From NCBI GenBank assembly GCA_964579415.1, contig CAZOGW010000007.1, positions 1 to 47,485 on the forward strand: a DNA stretch of 47,485 nucleotides, given 5' to 3'. The notes beneath the pieces were generated by a model. The model had not been told where the DNA came from. It was given only the letters and a program-made list of their open reading frames with translations, and ran no database searches. The translations under genes were made by a program, and so were the position numbers. Shown in pieces: positions 1 to 7,991 of the stretch. The stretch is from CAZOGW01 sp964579415. Lineage in GTDB: Bacteria; Actinomycetota; Acidimicrobiia; Spongiisociales; UBA5794. Numbering within the stretch: position 1 is the stretch's first letter; each line of letters begins with the position of its first letter.

Positions 1-55
1 AGTACCAAGTACCAAGTACCAAGTACCAAGTACCAAGTACCAAGTACCAAGTACC
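1..55. repeat. Heptameric tandem repeat (AGTACCA)n
   Basis: About eight perfect head-to-tail copies of the heptamer AGTACCA begin at the window edge. This matches the right arm of the inverted heptamer elements at 1282-1339, 19289-19350 and 26012-26076, so the left arm may lie outside the window. There are no unique spacers, so it is not a CRISPR array. Confidence 0.9.
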
Positions 56-87
56 CGTCAAGTCAAGCAGGGCGTGCAGCCGGGAGT

Positions 88-125
88 CGTCATCACACCG
101 GCCGGAGACGTCATCACAGCGGCCG
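88..125 (+). promoter_or_regulatory. 17-nt direct repeat, 21-bp period, upstream of the HNH gene
   Basis: Positions 88-104 and 109-125 are the same 17-mer with one mismatch (core CGTCATCACA, then CGGCCG). The copies are offset by 21 bp, about two helical turns, and end 8 nt before a TANNNT hexamer. This geometry suits a dimeric regulator, but no regulator can be named. Confidence 0.45.
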
Positions 126-133
126 TTGCTGGC

Positions 134-139
134 TAACGT
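134..139 (+). promoter_or_regulatory. Putative -10 hexamer TAACGT for a leaderless HNH transcript
   Basis: TAACGT fits the actinobacterial TANNNT pattern and ends 7 nt before the ATG at 147. There is no Shine-Dalgarno (SD) sequence before that ATG. Transcription would start at or next to the start codon. Confidence 0.4.
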
Positions 140-146
140 CTCCATC

Positions 147-641
147 ATGCCGCGGGCGTTGGTGTTGAACGTCTCCTACGAACCGCTGTCGGTGGTTTCC
201 GTCCGGCGGGCGTTGGTGCTCGTCCTCGGTGAGAGGGCCGAGATGGTGGAGAGCAACGGCCACCTGTGGCGCTCGGAACGCATCGAGATCGCAGCCCCGT
301 CGGTGATCAGGCTGCGCCGCTTCGTACGGGTGCATCACGACCGCCGCGTCCCGGTCAACCGCCGGTCGGTGTTCCTCCGCGACGACTTCCGCTGCCAGTA
401 TTGCGAGCGGCCCGCCGAGAGCATCGACCACGTGGTGCCCCGGTCCCAGGGCGGCCAGCACACCTGGGACAACGTCGTCGCCGCCTGCCGCCGCTGCAAC
501 ACCAAGAAGGGCGGGCGCACTCCCGAGGAGGCAGGCCTGCTGCTGCGCCGCCATCCCAAACCGCCACCGCGCCAGGGATGGGTGGCGCTGGCGATGGGAT
601 CGCAGCCCGACCCCGCCTGGGAGCAGTACCTCACCGGATGA
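147..641 (+). CDS. HNH endonuclease family protein
   Basis: This 164-aa protein begins MPRALVLNVSYEPL, the typical opening of a small actinobacterial HNH nuclease family. The HNH/zinc region is in the C-terminal half: CQYC, then IDHVVPRSQGG, then DNVVAACRRCNTKKG, giving two CXXC pairs around the catalytic His. ATG 147 is preferred to the in-frame TTG at 126 because homologues start at MPRALVLN and a TANNNT hexamer lies 7 nt upstream. The family is common and its physiological substrate is generally unknown; restriction, repair or a mobile origin cannot be decided here. The stop overlaps the next gene by 4 nt (ATGA), so the two are probably cotranslated. Confidence 0.85.
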   Translation: MPRALVLNVSYEPLSVVSVRRALVLVLGERAEMVESNGHLWRSERIEIAAPSVIRLRRFVRVHHDRRVPVNRRSVFLRDDFRCQYCERPAESIDHVVPRSQGGQHTWDNVVAACRRCNTKKGGRTPEEAGLLLRRHPKPPPRQGWVALAMGSQPDPAWEQYLTG

Positions 642-1279
642 CACCGCCGCGGTGGGTGTGCCTCGACGTCGGTGAGACGCTCATCGACGAGACCCGCGTA
701 TGGTCGGTATGGGCGGATCACCTCGGTGTGCCCCGCCTCACCCTGATGGCGCTGCTCGGCGCCGCCATCGCCGGCGGGGGCGGCCACCGCGAGGTCCTCG
801 ACCGGTTCGCCCCCGGTTGGTCGGCGCAGATCCCGGCCGTCGAGGCGGCCTACGGCGGCTTCAACCGGGACGACCTCTATCCGGATGCCCTGCCCGCCAT
901 CGATGCCCTGGCCGCCGCCGGCTGGCGGGTCGCCGTGATCGCCAACCAGCCGGCCAGCCGCCACGCCGAACTGGAGGCGCTGGGTGTATCCGTGGACGTG
1001 ATGGCGATGAGCGACGCCATGGGAGTCGCCAAACCCGATCCCGCCTTCTTCGAACACGCCCTCACCGTCATGGGCAACCCCGAGCCGGCCACCGTCGCCT
1101 ACGTCGGCGACAGGGTCGACTACGACCTCCTTCCTGCCGCCGCAGCCGGCCTCCGCCCCGTCTGGCTCCGCCGCGGCCCCTGGGGGTTGATACAGCGGCT
1201 CCCGGAAGGTTTCCTGCCCGCGCTCGAAATCCAGTCCTTGGACGAGCTGGCGCGTAGAGTCCGAGAGATCTGGGAGTAG
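638..1279 (+). CDS. HAD-superfamily hydrolase
   Basis: This 213-aa protein has the HAD motifs in order. Motif I is LDVGETLIDE near residue 7, where the first catalytic Asp is present but the usual second Asp (DxD) is Gly-Glu (DVGET), a known HAD variant. Motif II is the Asn of VIANQP, motif III is KPDPAFF, and motif IV is YVGDRVDYD. The cap between motifs I and II is helical, as in phosphoglycolate-phosphatase-like members. The substrate cannot be inferred. The ATG overlaps the HNH stop by 4 nt. A heptamer hairpin begins 2 nt after the stop codon and may end the transcript. Confidence 0.85.
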   Translation: MTPPRWVCLDVGETLIDETRVWSVWADHLGVPRLTLMALLGAAIAGGGGHREVLDRFAPGWSAQIPAVEAAYGGFNRDDLYPDALPAIDALAAAGWRVAVIANQPASRHAELEALGVSVDVMAMSDAMGVAKPDPAFFEHALTVMGNPEPATVAYVGDRVDYDLLPAAAAGLRPVWLRRGPWGLIQRLPEGFLPALEIQSLDELARRVREIWE

Positions 1280-1281
1280 CC

Positions 1282-1339
1282 GGTACTTGGTACTTGGTAC
1301 TTGGTATCCACGACAGCCAAGTACCGAGTACCAAGTACC
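1282..1339. repeat. Inverted heptamer repeat (GGTACTT)n / (AAGTACC)n hairpin
   Basis: Left arm: three GGTACTT units plus GGTATCC (1282-1309). Right arm: CCAAGTA, CCGAGTA, CCAAGTA, CC (1317-1339). The arms are complementary and flank a loop of about 10 nt. It starts 2 nt after the HAD stop and lies upstream of the mraZ operator. It could act as a terminator separating the two units. Confidence 0.85.
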
Positions 1340-1402
1340 TCCCCGCTCCCAGCGCCTCCCGAACAACCGCATCGATCTGTCGCCCACCCCAGTGGTTGCA
1401 GG

Positions 1403-1438
1403 GTGGGGCGAAGTGGGGTAGGGTGGGTCTCAGTGGGA
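1403..1438 (+). promoter_or_regulatory. MraZ operator: four TGGGN repeats at 10-bp spacing
   Basis: TGGG begins at 1404, 1414, 1424 and 1434, exactly one helical turn apart with 5-nt spacers, and a degenerate TGGTT lies at 1394. MraZ is known to bind TGGGN direct repeats separated by 5 nt upstream of its own operon. The array ends 30 nt before the mraZ start, so autoregulation of the dcw operon is expected. Confidence 0.85.
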
Positions 1439-1468
1439 TGAAGAGGCTCCAAGTGTGGGACGTGTGGT

Positions 1469-1897
1469 GTGTTTCTGGGCGAGTTCGAGCATTCGATGGA
1501 CGAGAAGGGCAGGGTCGTCCTGCCCCGGCCGTTCCGAGACGAGCTCGCCGAGGGATGTGTCGTCACCAAAGGTTCGGAAGGCTGCCTCTACGTGTTCCCC
1601 GAGGATCAGTTCAAGCAGGAGATGGCCGAGATCCAGAAGCGTCCCCGCACCCGGCGGGACAACCGCCGACTCACCCGCATCCTCTCGGCGGCGGCCTCGA
1701 ACCGGCCGCTGGACCGGCAGGGACGGGTGCTGCTCACCGACGACCAGCGCCGCTACGCCGAGCTGGGGCCCAACGTGGTCGTGGTCGGGGCCAACGACCG
1801 GGTCGAGATCTGGTCGAAGGACCGCTGGGCCGCCGAGACGGCCGAGGCCGAAGCCTTCTACTTCGACATGGACGAAGAGTTCACGGACGCCATCTGA
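1469..1897 (+). CDS. mraZ: Transcriptional regulator MraZ
   Basis: This 142-aa protein matches the usual MraZ length of about 140-150 aa. It has two SpoVT/AbrB-like halves, each with the conserved core: FEHSMDEKGRVVLPRPFR near residue 7, and ASNRPLDRQGRVLLTDDQR near residue 75. MraZ forms ring oligomers that bind repeats upstream of the dcw cluster and modulate its expression. The start is GTG 1469, giving the canonical N-terminus MFLGEFEH, with GGGA about 7 nt upstream. The matching operator lies at 1403-1438. A 123-nt gap, unusually long for this tightly packed cluster, separates it from rsmH. Confidence 0.95.
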   Translation: MFLGEFEHSMDEKGRVVLPRPFRDELAEGCVVTKGSEGCLYVFPEDQFKQEMAEIQKRPRTRRDNRRLTRILSAAASNRPLDRQGRVLLTDDQRRYAELGPNVVVVGANDRVEIWSKDRWAAETAEAEAFYFDMDEEFTDAI

Positions 1898-1935
1898 TGA
1901 AAGGAAACGTCACCACGCACGCAGGGTTCTCTGGC

Positions 1936-2024
1936 CCATGGTCAGCCTCCCGGATGCCAATTGGGAGGCCCCTTACTCCGCCCGCTTCCAGGTTGGCAAC
2001 AGCGCTCCGGGAGGCTGACCATGG
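1936..2024 (+). promoter_or_regulatory. Long hairpin occluding the rsmH ribosome-binding site
   Basis: A perfect 19-bp inverted repeat pairs 1936-1954 with 2006-2024. A further 6 bp (1955-1960 with 1993-1998) extend the stem inward past a 7-nt bulge. The right arm contains the rsmH SD (GGGAGG, 2009-2014) and its ATG (2021-2023), both of which would be base-paired. A conserved mraW RNA motif has been described upstream of this gene in mycobacteria; whether this hairpin is the same family was not tested. Confidence 0.75.
1938..2018 (+). CDS. Possible 26-aa leader peptide upstream of rsmH
   Basis: An ATG-to-TGA frame of 26 codons (starts MVSLPDANWE, ends NSAPGG) occupies the hairpin and stops 2 nt before the rsmH ATG. 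No strong SD precedes it; the nearest is CAGGG about 11 nt upstream. If translated, ribosomes would open the stem and expose the rsmH SD. It may equally be a chance frame inside a structured leader. Confidence 0.3.
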   Translation: MVSLPDANWEAPYSARFQVGNSAPGG

Positions 2025-3022
2025 CTCAGAGGACACCGTCGCCATCATCGGGACCGCCGCCGCCGGGCGGTACGGCATACCACATCCCGGTGATGGCGGC
2101 ACAGGTGGTGCAGCTCCTGGCGCCGGTGGCGCCGGGGGTGATCGTGGACGGCACGTTCGGCGGCGGGGGGCACACCCGGGCATTAGTGGACGCATCGCCG
2201 GACGTGTACGTCCTGGGACTCGACCGGGACCCCGACGCGAGATCACAGGTCCCGGCCGGCACCAGGACCCGTCTCGTGACCGCCAACTTCGCCGACCTGG
2301 CACAGGTCCTCGCCGACCCGGAGACGGGCAGGTGGATCGATGATCATGATGAGCACGGTGCGGGCGGCGGTGGCGTGGCTGGGGTGCTTCTCGACCTTGG
2401 TGTCTCGTCCCATCAGCTTGATCGGGCCGAACGTGGCTTCTCCTATCGTCTCCCGGGTCCGCTCGACATGCGCATGGGCCCGGACGCGTCGCGTACCGCG
2501 GCCGACCTGGTGGACACCGCCGACACCGCCGAACTCACCCGCATCATCTCCCGCTACGGAGAGGAGCGGTTCGCGCAGCGCATCGCCGCCGCCATCGTGG
2601 CCGGCAGGCCCTTCGCCGACACGGCCGAGCTTGCGGAAGCCGTGGCCGGCGCGGTCCCTGCCGCGGCCCGGCGGCGACGCCACCCGGCCCGCAAGGTATT
2701 CCAGGCGCTCCGCATCGCCGTCAACGACGAACTCGGCGCCCTCGAACGAGGGCTGGAGGCAGCCATCGCCGCCCTCCGACCGCAAGGGCGGCTGGTGGTG
2801 ATCGCCTACCACTCCCTCGAGGACCGCATCGTCAAGCAGCGCTTCGCCGCCGGCGCCACCGGCTGCACCTGCCCGCCGGAGTTCCCGGTGTGCACCTGCG
2901 GCAACGTGGCCGAGCTGCGCAGGCTCACCCGCAAGCCGCTGATGCCCGACGCCGCCGAGGTGTCCGCCAACCCGCGGGCACGCAGCGCCCGGCTCCGCGC
3001 CGTGGAGAAGGTCGCGCCGTGA
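2021..3022 (+). CDS. rsmH: 16S rRNA (cytosine1402-N4)-methyltransferase RsmH (MraW)
   Basis: This 333-aa SAM-dependent enzyme methylates N4 of C1402 in the 16S rRNA decoding centre. Visible motifs are HIPVM at the N-terminus, the SAM loop VDGTFGGGGHT (near residue 42), LDLGVSSHQLD, the ERGFSYR/PLDMRM block, RKVFQALRIAVNDEL, VIAYHSLEDRIVK and the C-terminal NPRARSARLRAVEK. A Gly/Asp-rich insertion of about 20 aa precedes LDLGVSS. ATG 2021 is chosen over ATG 1961 because GGGAGG lies about 6 nt upstream and the extra 20 residues do not resemble the family. The stop overlaps ftsL by 4 nt (GTGA). Confidence 0.95.
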   Translation: MAQRTPSPSSGPPPPGGTAYHIPVMAAQVVQLLAPVAPGVIVDGTFGGGGHTRALVDASPDVYVLGLDRDPDARSQVPAGTRTRLVTANFADLAQVLADPETGRWIDDHDEHGAGGGGVAGVLLDLGVSSHQLDRAERGFSYRLPGPLDMRMGPDASRTAADLVDTADTAELTRIISRYGEERFAQRIAAAIVAGRPFADTAELAEAVAGAVPAAARRRRHPARKVFQALRIAVNDELGALERGLEAAIAALRPQGRLVVIAYHSLEDRIVKQRFAAGATGCTCPPEFPVCTCGNVAELRRLTRKPLMPDAAEVSANPRARSARLRAVEKVAP

Positions 3023-3423
3023 CCGCCGGTCCGGCCCCGCTCCACGTGGTGAGCTCGCAGCACCTGCCACCGCCGGCGGCCTCCCCCCGCCGCGGTTCGT
3101 TGCGACCCTGGGCGCTGTTCACCGTCATCGTGATCGCGGCGTTCTTCGGGCTCACCTACAGCCGTATCTCCCTCGACCGCTCCGGCTTCGAGCTGGATCG
3201 CATCGAGACCGCCATCACCGAGGAGAACGCCCGGGTCGCCGAGCTGCGCGCCCAGGCGGCCGAGCTGCAGAGCCCGGACCGGGTCCGTTCCGAGGCAGAA
3301 CGCATGGGTCTGGTCTACGCCGACCAGCTGCTCGAGCTCACCGTCGCCCAGGTCTCCCCAGAGGACATCGACCCCGAGCAGCGGTGGGCACAGCTCAAGG
3401 TGCTCCTCACCGCCCGACCATGA
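3019..3423 (+). CDS. ftsL: FtsL-like septum formation protein
   Basis: This 134-aa protein has one transmembrane segment (about residues 29-49) followed by a periplasmic heptad-rich coiled coil (about 58-85, rich in EENARVAELRAQ). That is the bitopic FtsL/DivIC architecture. FtsL joins FtsQ and FtsB/DivIC to activate FtsWI at the septum. Sequence conservation in this family is very low, so the call rests on topology and on position between rsmH and ftsI. Translation starts at GTG 3019, overlapping the rsmH stop, and the gene ends by overlapping ftsI (ATGA). Confidence 0.8.
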   Translation: MTAGPAPLHVVSSQHLPPPAASPRRGSLRPWALFTVIVIAAFFGLTYSRISLDRSGFELDRIETAITEENARVAELRAQAAELQSPDRVRSEAERMGLVYADQLLELTVAQVSPEDIDPEQRWAQLKVLLTARP

Positions 3424-5168
3424 CCCGGCGACGCCAGGGGCGCAGGGCCGAGGTGAGGGTCCTCATCGTCGGAGTGGCCCTGGTGGCGGCCTGGGTGGGA
3501 CTCGGCTACAAGCTGTTCCAGGTGCAGGCCGTCAACGCCGCCGTCTATGCCGGGGAAGGCGAGGAGCAGCGCATCCGCGAGGAGGAGCTGCCCGCCGTCC
3601 GGGGAACCATCTACGACCGGGACGGCGACGAGCTGGCGGTCTCGGTAGAGGCGGTGACCATCGAGGCCAACCCCAGCCAGATCAGCGACCCGGTGCTGAT
3701 GGCCCGCATGCTGGCCCCCATCCTCGAGATGAGCGAGGACGAGCTGCTGGAACGGCTGAGCGGCGATCGCCAGTTCTCCTACGTCGCCCGGGCGCTCGAC
3801 AGGGCCACCGCCGACCGGGCCCGCACCGTCGTCGCCGACCTCGACCTGGGAGGGCTCACCTTCCAGCCCGAGGCGAAGCGGATCTACCCGCGCGGCCCGC
3901 TGGCGGCACAGGTCCTCGGCTTCGTCCGCAGCGATACCCAGGAGGGGCTGGAGGGCCTCGAGTTCTCCCAGGACGGGGAGCTCACCGGCACCGCCGGCAG
4001 CCAACTCGTCGAGCGTGACCGCTACGGCATCCCCATCCCCCAGGGGGAGCTGGTCATCGATCCCGCCATCCCCGGCTCGGACGTCGTGCTCACCATCGAC
4101 TCCGGCATCCAGTACATGGCCGAGCAGGAACTGCAGCGGGCGCTCGAGGAGACCGGAGCGGTCGCCGGGACGGTGGTGGTGATCGACATCGACAGCGGTG
4201 AGATCCTGGCGATGGCCAACGCCCCCGGGTACGACCCCAACCTCCGCAGCGACCTCTCCACAGAAGCCATCCGCAATCGGGCCGTCGCCGACGTGTACGA
4301 GCCGGGTTCGACACTCAAGGTGGTCACCGTCGCCGCCGCCCTCGAAGAGGGTCTGCTGCAGCCCCGGTCCCGCTTCGAGGTGCCTGCCGAACTGGAGATC
4401 CACGACAAGGTCTACACGGACGTGGGTCGCACCCGAACCGAGCACATGACGGTGGCCGGCATCGTGGCCCGGTCGTCCAACATCGGCACCATCATGATCC
4501 AGGACATGCTGGGCAACGAGAGCCACCACGAGTACCTGGCACGCTTCGGGCTGGGGACGTCGCTCGGGCTGGGCCTTCCCGGGGAGGCCAGCGGGTTGCT
4601 GCGCCCCCTCGACGACTGGTGCGCCGCCACCTGCGGCGCCTCCACCGCCATCGGCTACCGCGTCGACGTCACCCCCGTCCAGATGGCGGCGGTGTTCGCC
4701 ACCATCGCCAATGACGGGGTGCGTGTCGAGCCGCACATCATCTCCGAGATCATCGACGGCACCGGGGAGGTCACGGTGGCCCAGCCGCAGTCGGTCGAGG
4801 TGATCTCCGCCAAGACGGCGGTGACGATGCGCAACATGCTGCGCGACGTGGTGTCCCGCGGCACCGGGCAACGGGCCGCCGTGCCCGGCTACCACGTGGG
4901 CGGCAAGACCGGGACCACCGAGAAGTACATTCCCGGTGAGGGATACTCCCCGACGGACAGCATGGCCTCGTTCATCGGCATCGCCCCCATCGACCGGCCC
5001 GAGGTGGTCATCGCCGTCGTGCTCGACTCGCCGCGCACTCCCGAGGACCTCGCCGACGCCGAGGACGTCGACCGGTTCGAGTTCGGCGGAGTGTCGGCGG
5101 CACCCGTCTTCTCCCGGGTGGCCGAGGCGACACTGCACCTCCTGGGCATCGCCCCCAATGCCGGATGA
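3420..5168 (+). CDS. ftsI: Peptidoglycan transpeptidase FtsI (class B PBP)
   Basis: This 582-aa class B penicillin-binding protein has an N-terminal cytoplasmic basic stretch, one transmembrane anchor (about residues 13-31), a PBP dimer/pedestal domain (about 50-200, with RGTIYDRDGDELAVS) and a transpeptidase domain. Catalytic motifs are Ser297-Thr-Leu-Lys300, Ser352-Ser-Asn354 and Lys496-Thr-Gly498. It crosslinks septal peptidoglycan together with FtsW. Length is typical. ATG 3420 overlaps the ftsL stop; the end overlaps murE by 11 nt. Confidence 0.95.
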   Translation: MTRRRQGRRAEVRVLIVGVALVAAWVGLGYKLFQVQAVNAAVYAGEGEEQRIREEELPAVRGTIYDRDGDELAVSVEAVTIEANPSQISDPVLMARMLAPILEMSEDELLERLSGDRQFSYVARALDRATADRARTVVADLDLGGLTFQPEAKRIYPRGPLAAQVLGFVRSDTQEGLEGLEFSQDGELTGTAGSQLVERDRYGIPIPQGELVIDPAIPGSDVVLTIDSGIQYMAEQELQRALEETGAVAGTVVVIDIDSGEILAMANAPGYDPNLRSDLSTEAIRNRAVADVYEPGSTLKVVTVAAALEEGLLQPRSRFEVPAELEIHDKVYTDVGRTRTEHMTVAGIVARSSNIGTIMIQDMLGNESHHEYLARFGLGTSLGLGLPGEASGLLRPLDDWCAATCGASTAIGYRVDVTPVQMAAVFATIANDGVRVEPHIISEIIDGTGEVTVAQPQSVEVISAKTAVTMRNMLRDVVSRGTGQRAAVPGYHVGGKTGTTEKYIPGEGYSPTDSMASFIGIAPIDRPEVVIAVVLDSPRTPEDLADAEDVDRFEFGGVSAAPVFSRVAEATLHLLGIAPNAG

Positions 5169-6648
5169 CCCCGTCACCCTGAGCACGCTGGCCAGGACGG
5201 CGGCACTGAGCCAGGACGCCGCCCTCGTCGGCGGCGACGCCGAGCTCGTCGACCTGACACACCAGTCCACCGACGCCGGGCCCGGAGTCGGTTTCATCGC
5301 CATTCCCGGCTCGAGCGCCGACGGTCACGACTTCGCGCCCGCCGCCGCTGCCGCCGGGGCGCCGGCGCTGGTGGTGGAGCACCCGGTCGACGCCGACGTC
5401 CCCCAGCTGGTGGTGGAGCGGACCCGGCCGCTGATGGGGCCCCTCGCCGCCGCCGTCCACCACCACCCGGCGGCCCGGATGACCATGATCGGGGTCACCG
5501 GCACCAACGGGAAGACCACCGTGACCCACATGGTGGAATCGGTGCTGTCCGCCGCCGGGCGCGTCCCGGCGCTGGTGGGCACCGTGGGCGCCCGCATCGC
5601 CGGCGAGCACGTCGCGCTGCGCCACACCACCCCCGAGGCCACCGAACTGCAACGCCTGCTGCACCACATGGTGGACCGGGGCGTCGACACCGTCGCCATG
5701 GAGGTGTCGTCGCACGCTCTGGTCCTGGGCCGGGTCGACCCGATCCGCTTCGACGTCGCCGCCTTCACCAACCTGTCCCAGGACCACCTCGACTTCCACG
5801 GTGACATGGACACCTACTTCTCCGCCAAGCGGGAGCTGTTCACCGCCGGCCGGGCCGCCGAGGCGGTGGTGTGCATCGACGACCCCTGGGGCCACGCCCT
5901 GGCCACCTCCGCCGAGATCCCGATGGTCACGGTGAGCGCCGCCGACAGCGGCGCCGACATCCACGCCACCGGGCTCGAAGCCGAGCCGGGGGGCTCCCGC
6001 TTCACCATGGTGGTTGCCGGTACCGCGGTCCCGGTCAGCCTCCCTCTGGGGGGTCGCTTCAACGTCGCCAACGCCCTGGTGGCGGCGGCATGCTGCCTCG
6101 ACGCCGGCGTCGACCCGGTCACGATCACCACCGGGCTGGCCCGCCTCGACCGGGTGCCGGGGCGGTTCGACGTGGTGCCGGCCGACGCACCGTTCTCGGT
6201 GGTCGTCGACTACGCCCACACCCCTGACGCCATGCGCACCGTCATCGCGGCGGCCCGCGCCGCCGCGGCGGGGCGCATAGTCGCCCTCGGCGGCGCCGGC
6301 GGCGACAGGGATCCCACCAAGCGCCCCGCCATGGGAGCGGCGCTGGCCACCGCCGATGTGGCGGTGCTCACCACCGACAACCCCCGCTCCGAGGACCCCC
6401 TCGCCATCCTGGAGGCTGTCGCCTCGGGCGTCCCCGCCGGCGCCGCCCACCTGGTGGAGCCGGATCGCCGCCGCGCCATCCGCCGCGCCCTGGAGGCCGC
6501 CGGGCCCGGAGACGTCGTCCTGCTGCTGGGCAAGGGACACGAGTCGGGGCAGCAGGTCGGCGAGGTGGTGTTGCCCTTCGACGACCGTAGCGTTGCCGGC
6601 GAGGAACTGGCCGCGCTCGGCTACGACAGGGAAGGAGGCGCGCCATGA
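5158..6648 (+). CDS. murE: UDP-MurNAc-L-Ala-D-Glu:meso-diaminopimelate ligase MurE
   Basis: This 496-aa cytoplasmic Mur ligase adds the third stem-peptide residue. The ATP loop is GVTGTNGKTT with Lys119. The central domain carries the AMEVSSHAL block and NLSQDHLDFHG. The C-terminal domain has VVDYAHTPDAM and Asp407-Asn-Pro-Arg410, the DNPR motif that marks meso-diaminopimelate rather than lysine specificity. This implies a DAP-type cell wall. ATG 5158 lies inside the 3' end of ftsI; the stop overlaps murF (ATGA). Confidence 0.95.
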   Translation: MPDDPVTLSTLARTAALSQDAALVGGDAELVDLTHQSTDAGPGVGFIAIPGSSADGHDFAPAAAAAGAPALVVEHPVDADVPQLVVERTRPLMGPLAAAVHHHPAARMTMIGVTGTNGKTTVTHMVESVLSAAGRVPALVGTVGARIAGEHVALRHTTPEATELQRLLHHMVDRGVDTVAMEVSSHALVLGRVDPIRFDVAAFTNLSQDHLDFHGDMDTYFSAKRELFTAGRAAEAVVCIDDPWGHALATSAEIPMVTVSAADSGADIHATGLEAEPGGSRFTMVVAGTAVPVSLPLGGRFNVANALVAAACCLDAGVDPVTITTGLARLDRVPGRFDVVPADAPFSVVVDYAHTPDAMRTVIAAARAAAAGRIVALGGAGGDRDPTKRPAMGAALATADVAVLTTDNPRSEDPLAILEAVASGVPAGAAHLVEPDRRRAIRRALEAAGPGDVVLLLGKGHESGQQVGEVVLPFDDRSVAGEELAALGYDREGGAP

Positions 6649-7991
6649 CCCTGGGCTGGTCGCTGCGCCAGGTGGCCGAAGCCACCGGCGGCACCGTTCA
6701 CGGCGACGCCGACCCGGAGGCACCGCTGGTGGCGTCGGTGGGCGTCGACTCGCGCGCCATCTCGCCCGGGCAGCTCTTCGTCGCCGTCGCCGGGGAGAGG
6801 TTCGACGGCCACGACTTCGTCGAGGTCGCCGTCGCCTCCGGCGCCGTTGCCGCCGTGGTGCGGCGCGGTGAATCGTGGCGGGCGGGCCTCGCCCGGGTGG
6901 AGGTCGCCGACAGCGCCGACGCTCTCCGCGACCTGGCCGCCCTGCGCCGCAGCTCCCTCCGGGTCCCGGTGGTGGCGGTGACCGGATCCACCGGCAAGAC
7001 ATCCACCAAAGACCTGCTGGCGGTCTCGCTGCCGGGCGCCCATGCCTCTCCGCGCTCGTACAACAACGAGGTGGGCGTCCCGCTCACCGTTCTCGGCACC
7101 CCCGACAGCGCCCGCCACCTGGTGCTCGAGGTGGGGTCGCGGGGGAGGGGCCACATCACCTGGCTCGGTGCCGCCGTGGTGCCCGACGTCGCCGTCGTCA
7201 CCAATCTGGGCGTGGTCCACCTGGAGACGTTCGGCACCACCGCCGACCTGGCCGACGCCAAGTTCGAGCTGGTGGAGCTGCTGGGCCCGGCGGGCACCGC
7301 CGTCGTGCCCGCCGACGAGACCCGCCTGCGCCGCGAGCACCGCGGCACCACCGTCACCTTCGGCGCCGACCCGTCCGCCGACGTGGCGGTGGCGGGACTG
7401 GAGCTCGACGAGATGGCACGCCCCACCTTCCGGCTGGAGACCCCGCAGGGTTCGGCGACGCTGACGTTGCCGCTGCCCGGTGCCCACCAGGCTCTCAATG
7501 CCGCTGCTGCCGCCGCCGCCGGGATCGCCCTCGGGGTGCCCCTCGCCGATCTCGCCGCCGGCATGGAGGCGGCCCGGCCGTCGCCGTGGAGGATGGAAAT
7601 CCACCAGGGCCGCTTCACCGTCGTCAATGATGCCTACAACGCCAACCCGGACTCGGTCCTCGCAGCACTGCGGGCGGTGGCCACCATGCCGGGGCGGCAC
7701 ATTGCGGTGCTGGGCAGGATGGCCGAGTTGGGGCCCTTGGAAGCAGAGGAGCATCGGCGAATGGGGGCCGAAGCACGGAGACTGGGATTCGCCACCGTGG
7801 TGGTGGTGGGCGACGACCCCGGGATCGCCGAGGGGGCGGGCGACATCGCCGTACCCGCCGCCGATCCGGCTGCGGCGCGCCTGATGGTGACCGGGAGCGC
7901 CGGTCCCGGTGACGTGGTGCTGGTGAAGGCGTCGCGGGCGGTGGGGCTCGAGGAGCTTGCCCTGGCCCTGGCGGAGGAAGCTGCATCGTGA
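6645..7991 (+). CDS. murF: UDP-MurNAc-tripeptide:D-Ala-D-Ala ligase MurF
   Basis: This 448-aa Mur ligase attaches D-Ala-D-Ala to complete the UDP-MurNAc-pentapeptide. It has the N-terminal MurE/F substrate domain with VDSRAISPGQLFVA, the ATP loop VTGSTGKTSTK, YNNEVGVPLT, and the signature VVNDAYNANPDS in the ADP-binding region. Length is normal (about 450 aa). ATG 6645 overlaps the murE stop, and the C-terminus overlaps mraY by GTGA, so it is translationally coupled on both sides. Confidence 0.95.
   Translation: MTLGWSLRQVAEATGGTVHGDADPEAPLVASVGVDSRAISPGQLFVAVAGERFDGHDFVEVAVASGAVAAVVRRGESWRAGLARVEVADSADALRDLAALRRSSLRVPVVAVTGSTGKTSTKDLLAVSLPGAHASPRSYNNEVGVPLTVLGTPDSARHLVLEVGSRGRGHITWLGAAVVPDVAVVTNLGVVHLETFGTTADLADAKFELVELLGPAGTAVVPADETRLRREHRGTTVTFGADPSADVAVAGLELDEMARPTFRLETPQGSATLTLPLPGAHQALNAAAAAAAGIALGVPLADLAAGMEAARPSPWRMEIHQGRFTVVNDAYNANPDSVLAALRAVATMPGRHIAVLGRMAELGPLEAEEHRRMGAEARRLGFATVVVVGDDPGIAEGAGDIAVPAADPAAARLMVTGSAGPGDVVLVKASRAVGLEELALALAEEAAS

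Noticed and set aside
1..55. A CRISPR array, because of the tight direct repeats
   Set aside because: The unit is only 7 nt, copies are contiguous with no spacers, and no cas genes are present.
266..637. An upstream extension of the HAD hydrolase overlapping the HNH gene, suggesting a fusion or frameshift
   Set aside because: The extra residues are out-of-frame HNH sequence; ATG 638 overlaps the HNH stop by 4 nt and starts right before HAD motif I.
1961..2020. An alternative rsmH start at ATG 1961
   Set aside because: It adds 20 residues unlike the family, and GGGAGG is correctly placed for ATG 2021.
3315..5303. A 662-codon open frame on the minus strand opposite ftsI
   Set aside because: It is antisense to a gene with all PBP motifs; its His/Gly/Asp-rich low-complexity translation is typical of the mirror of a high-GC gene.
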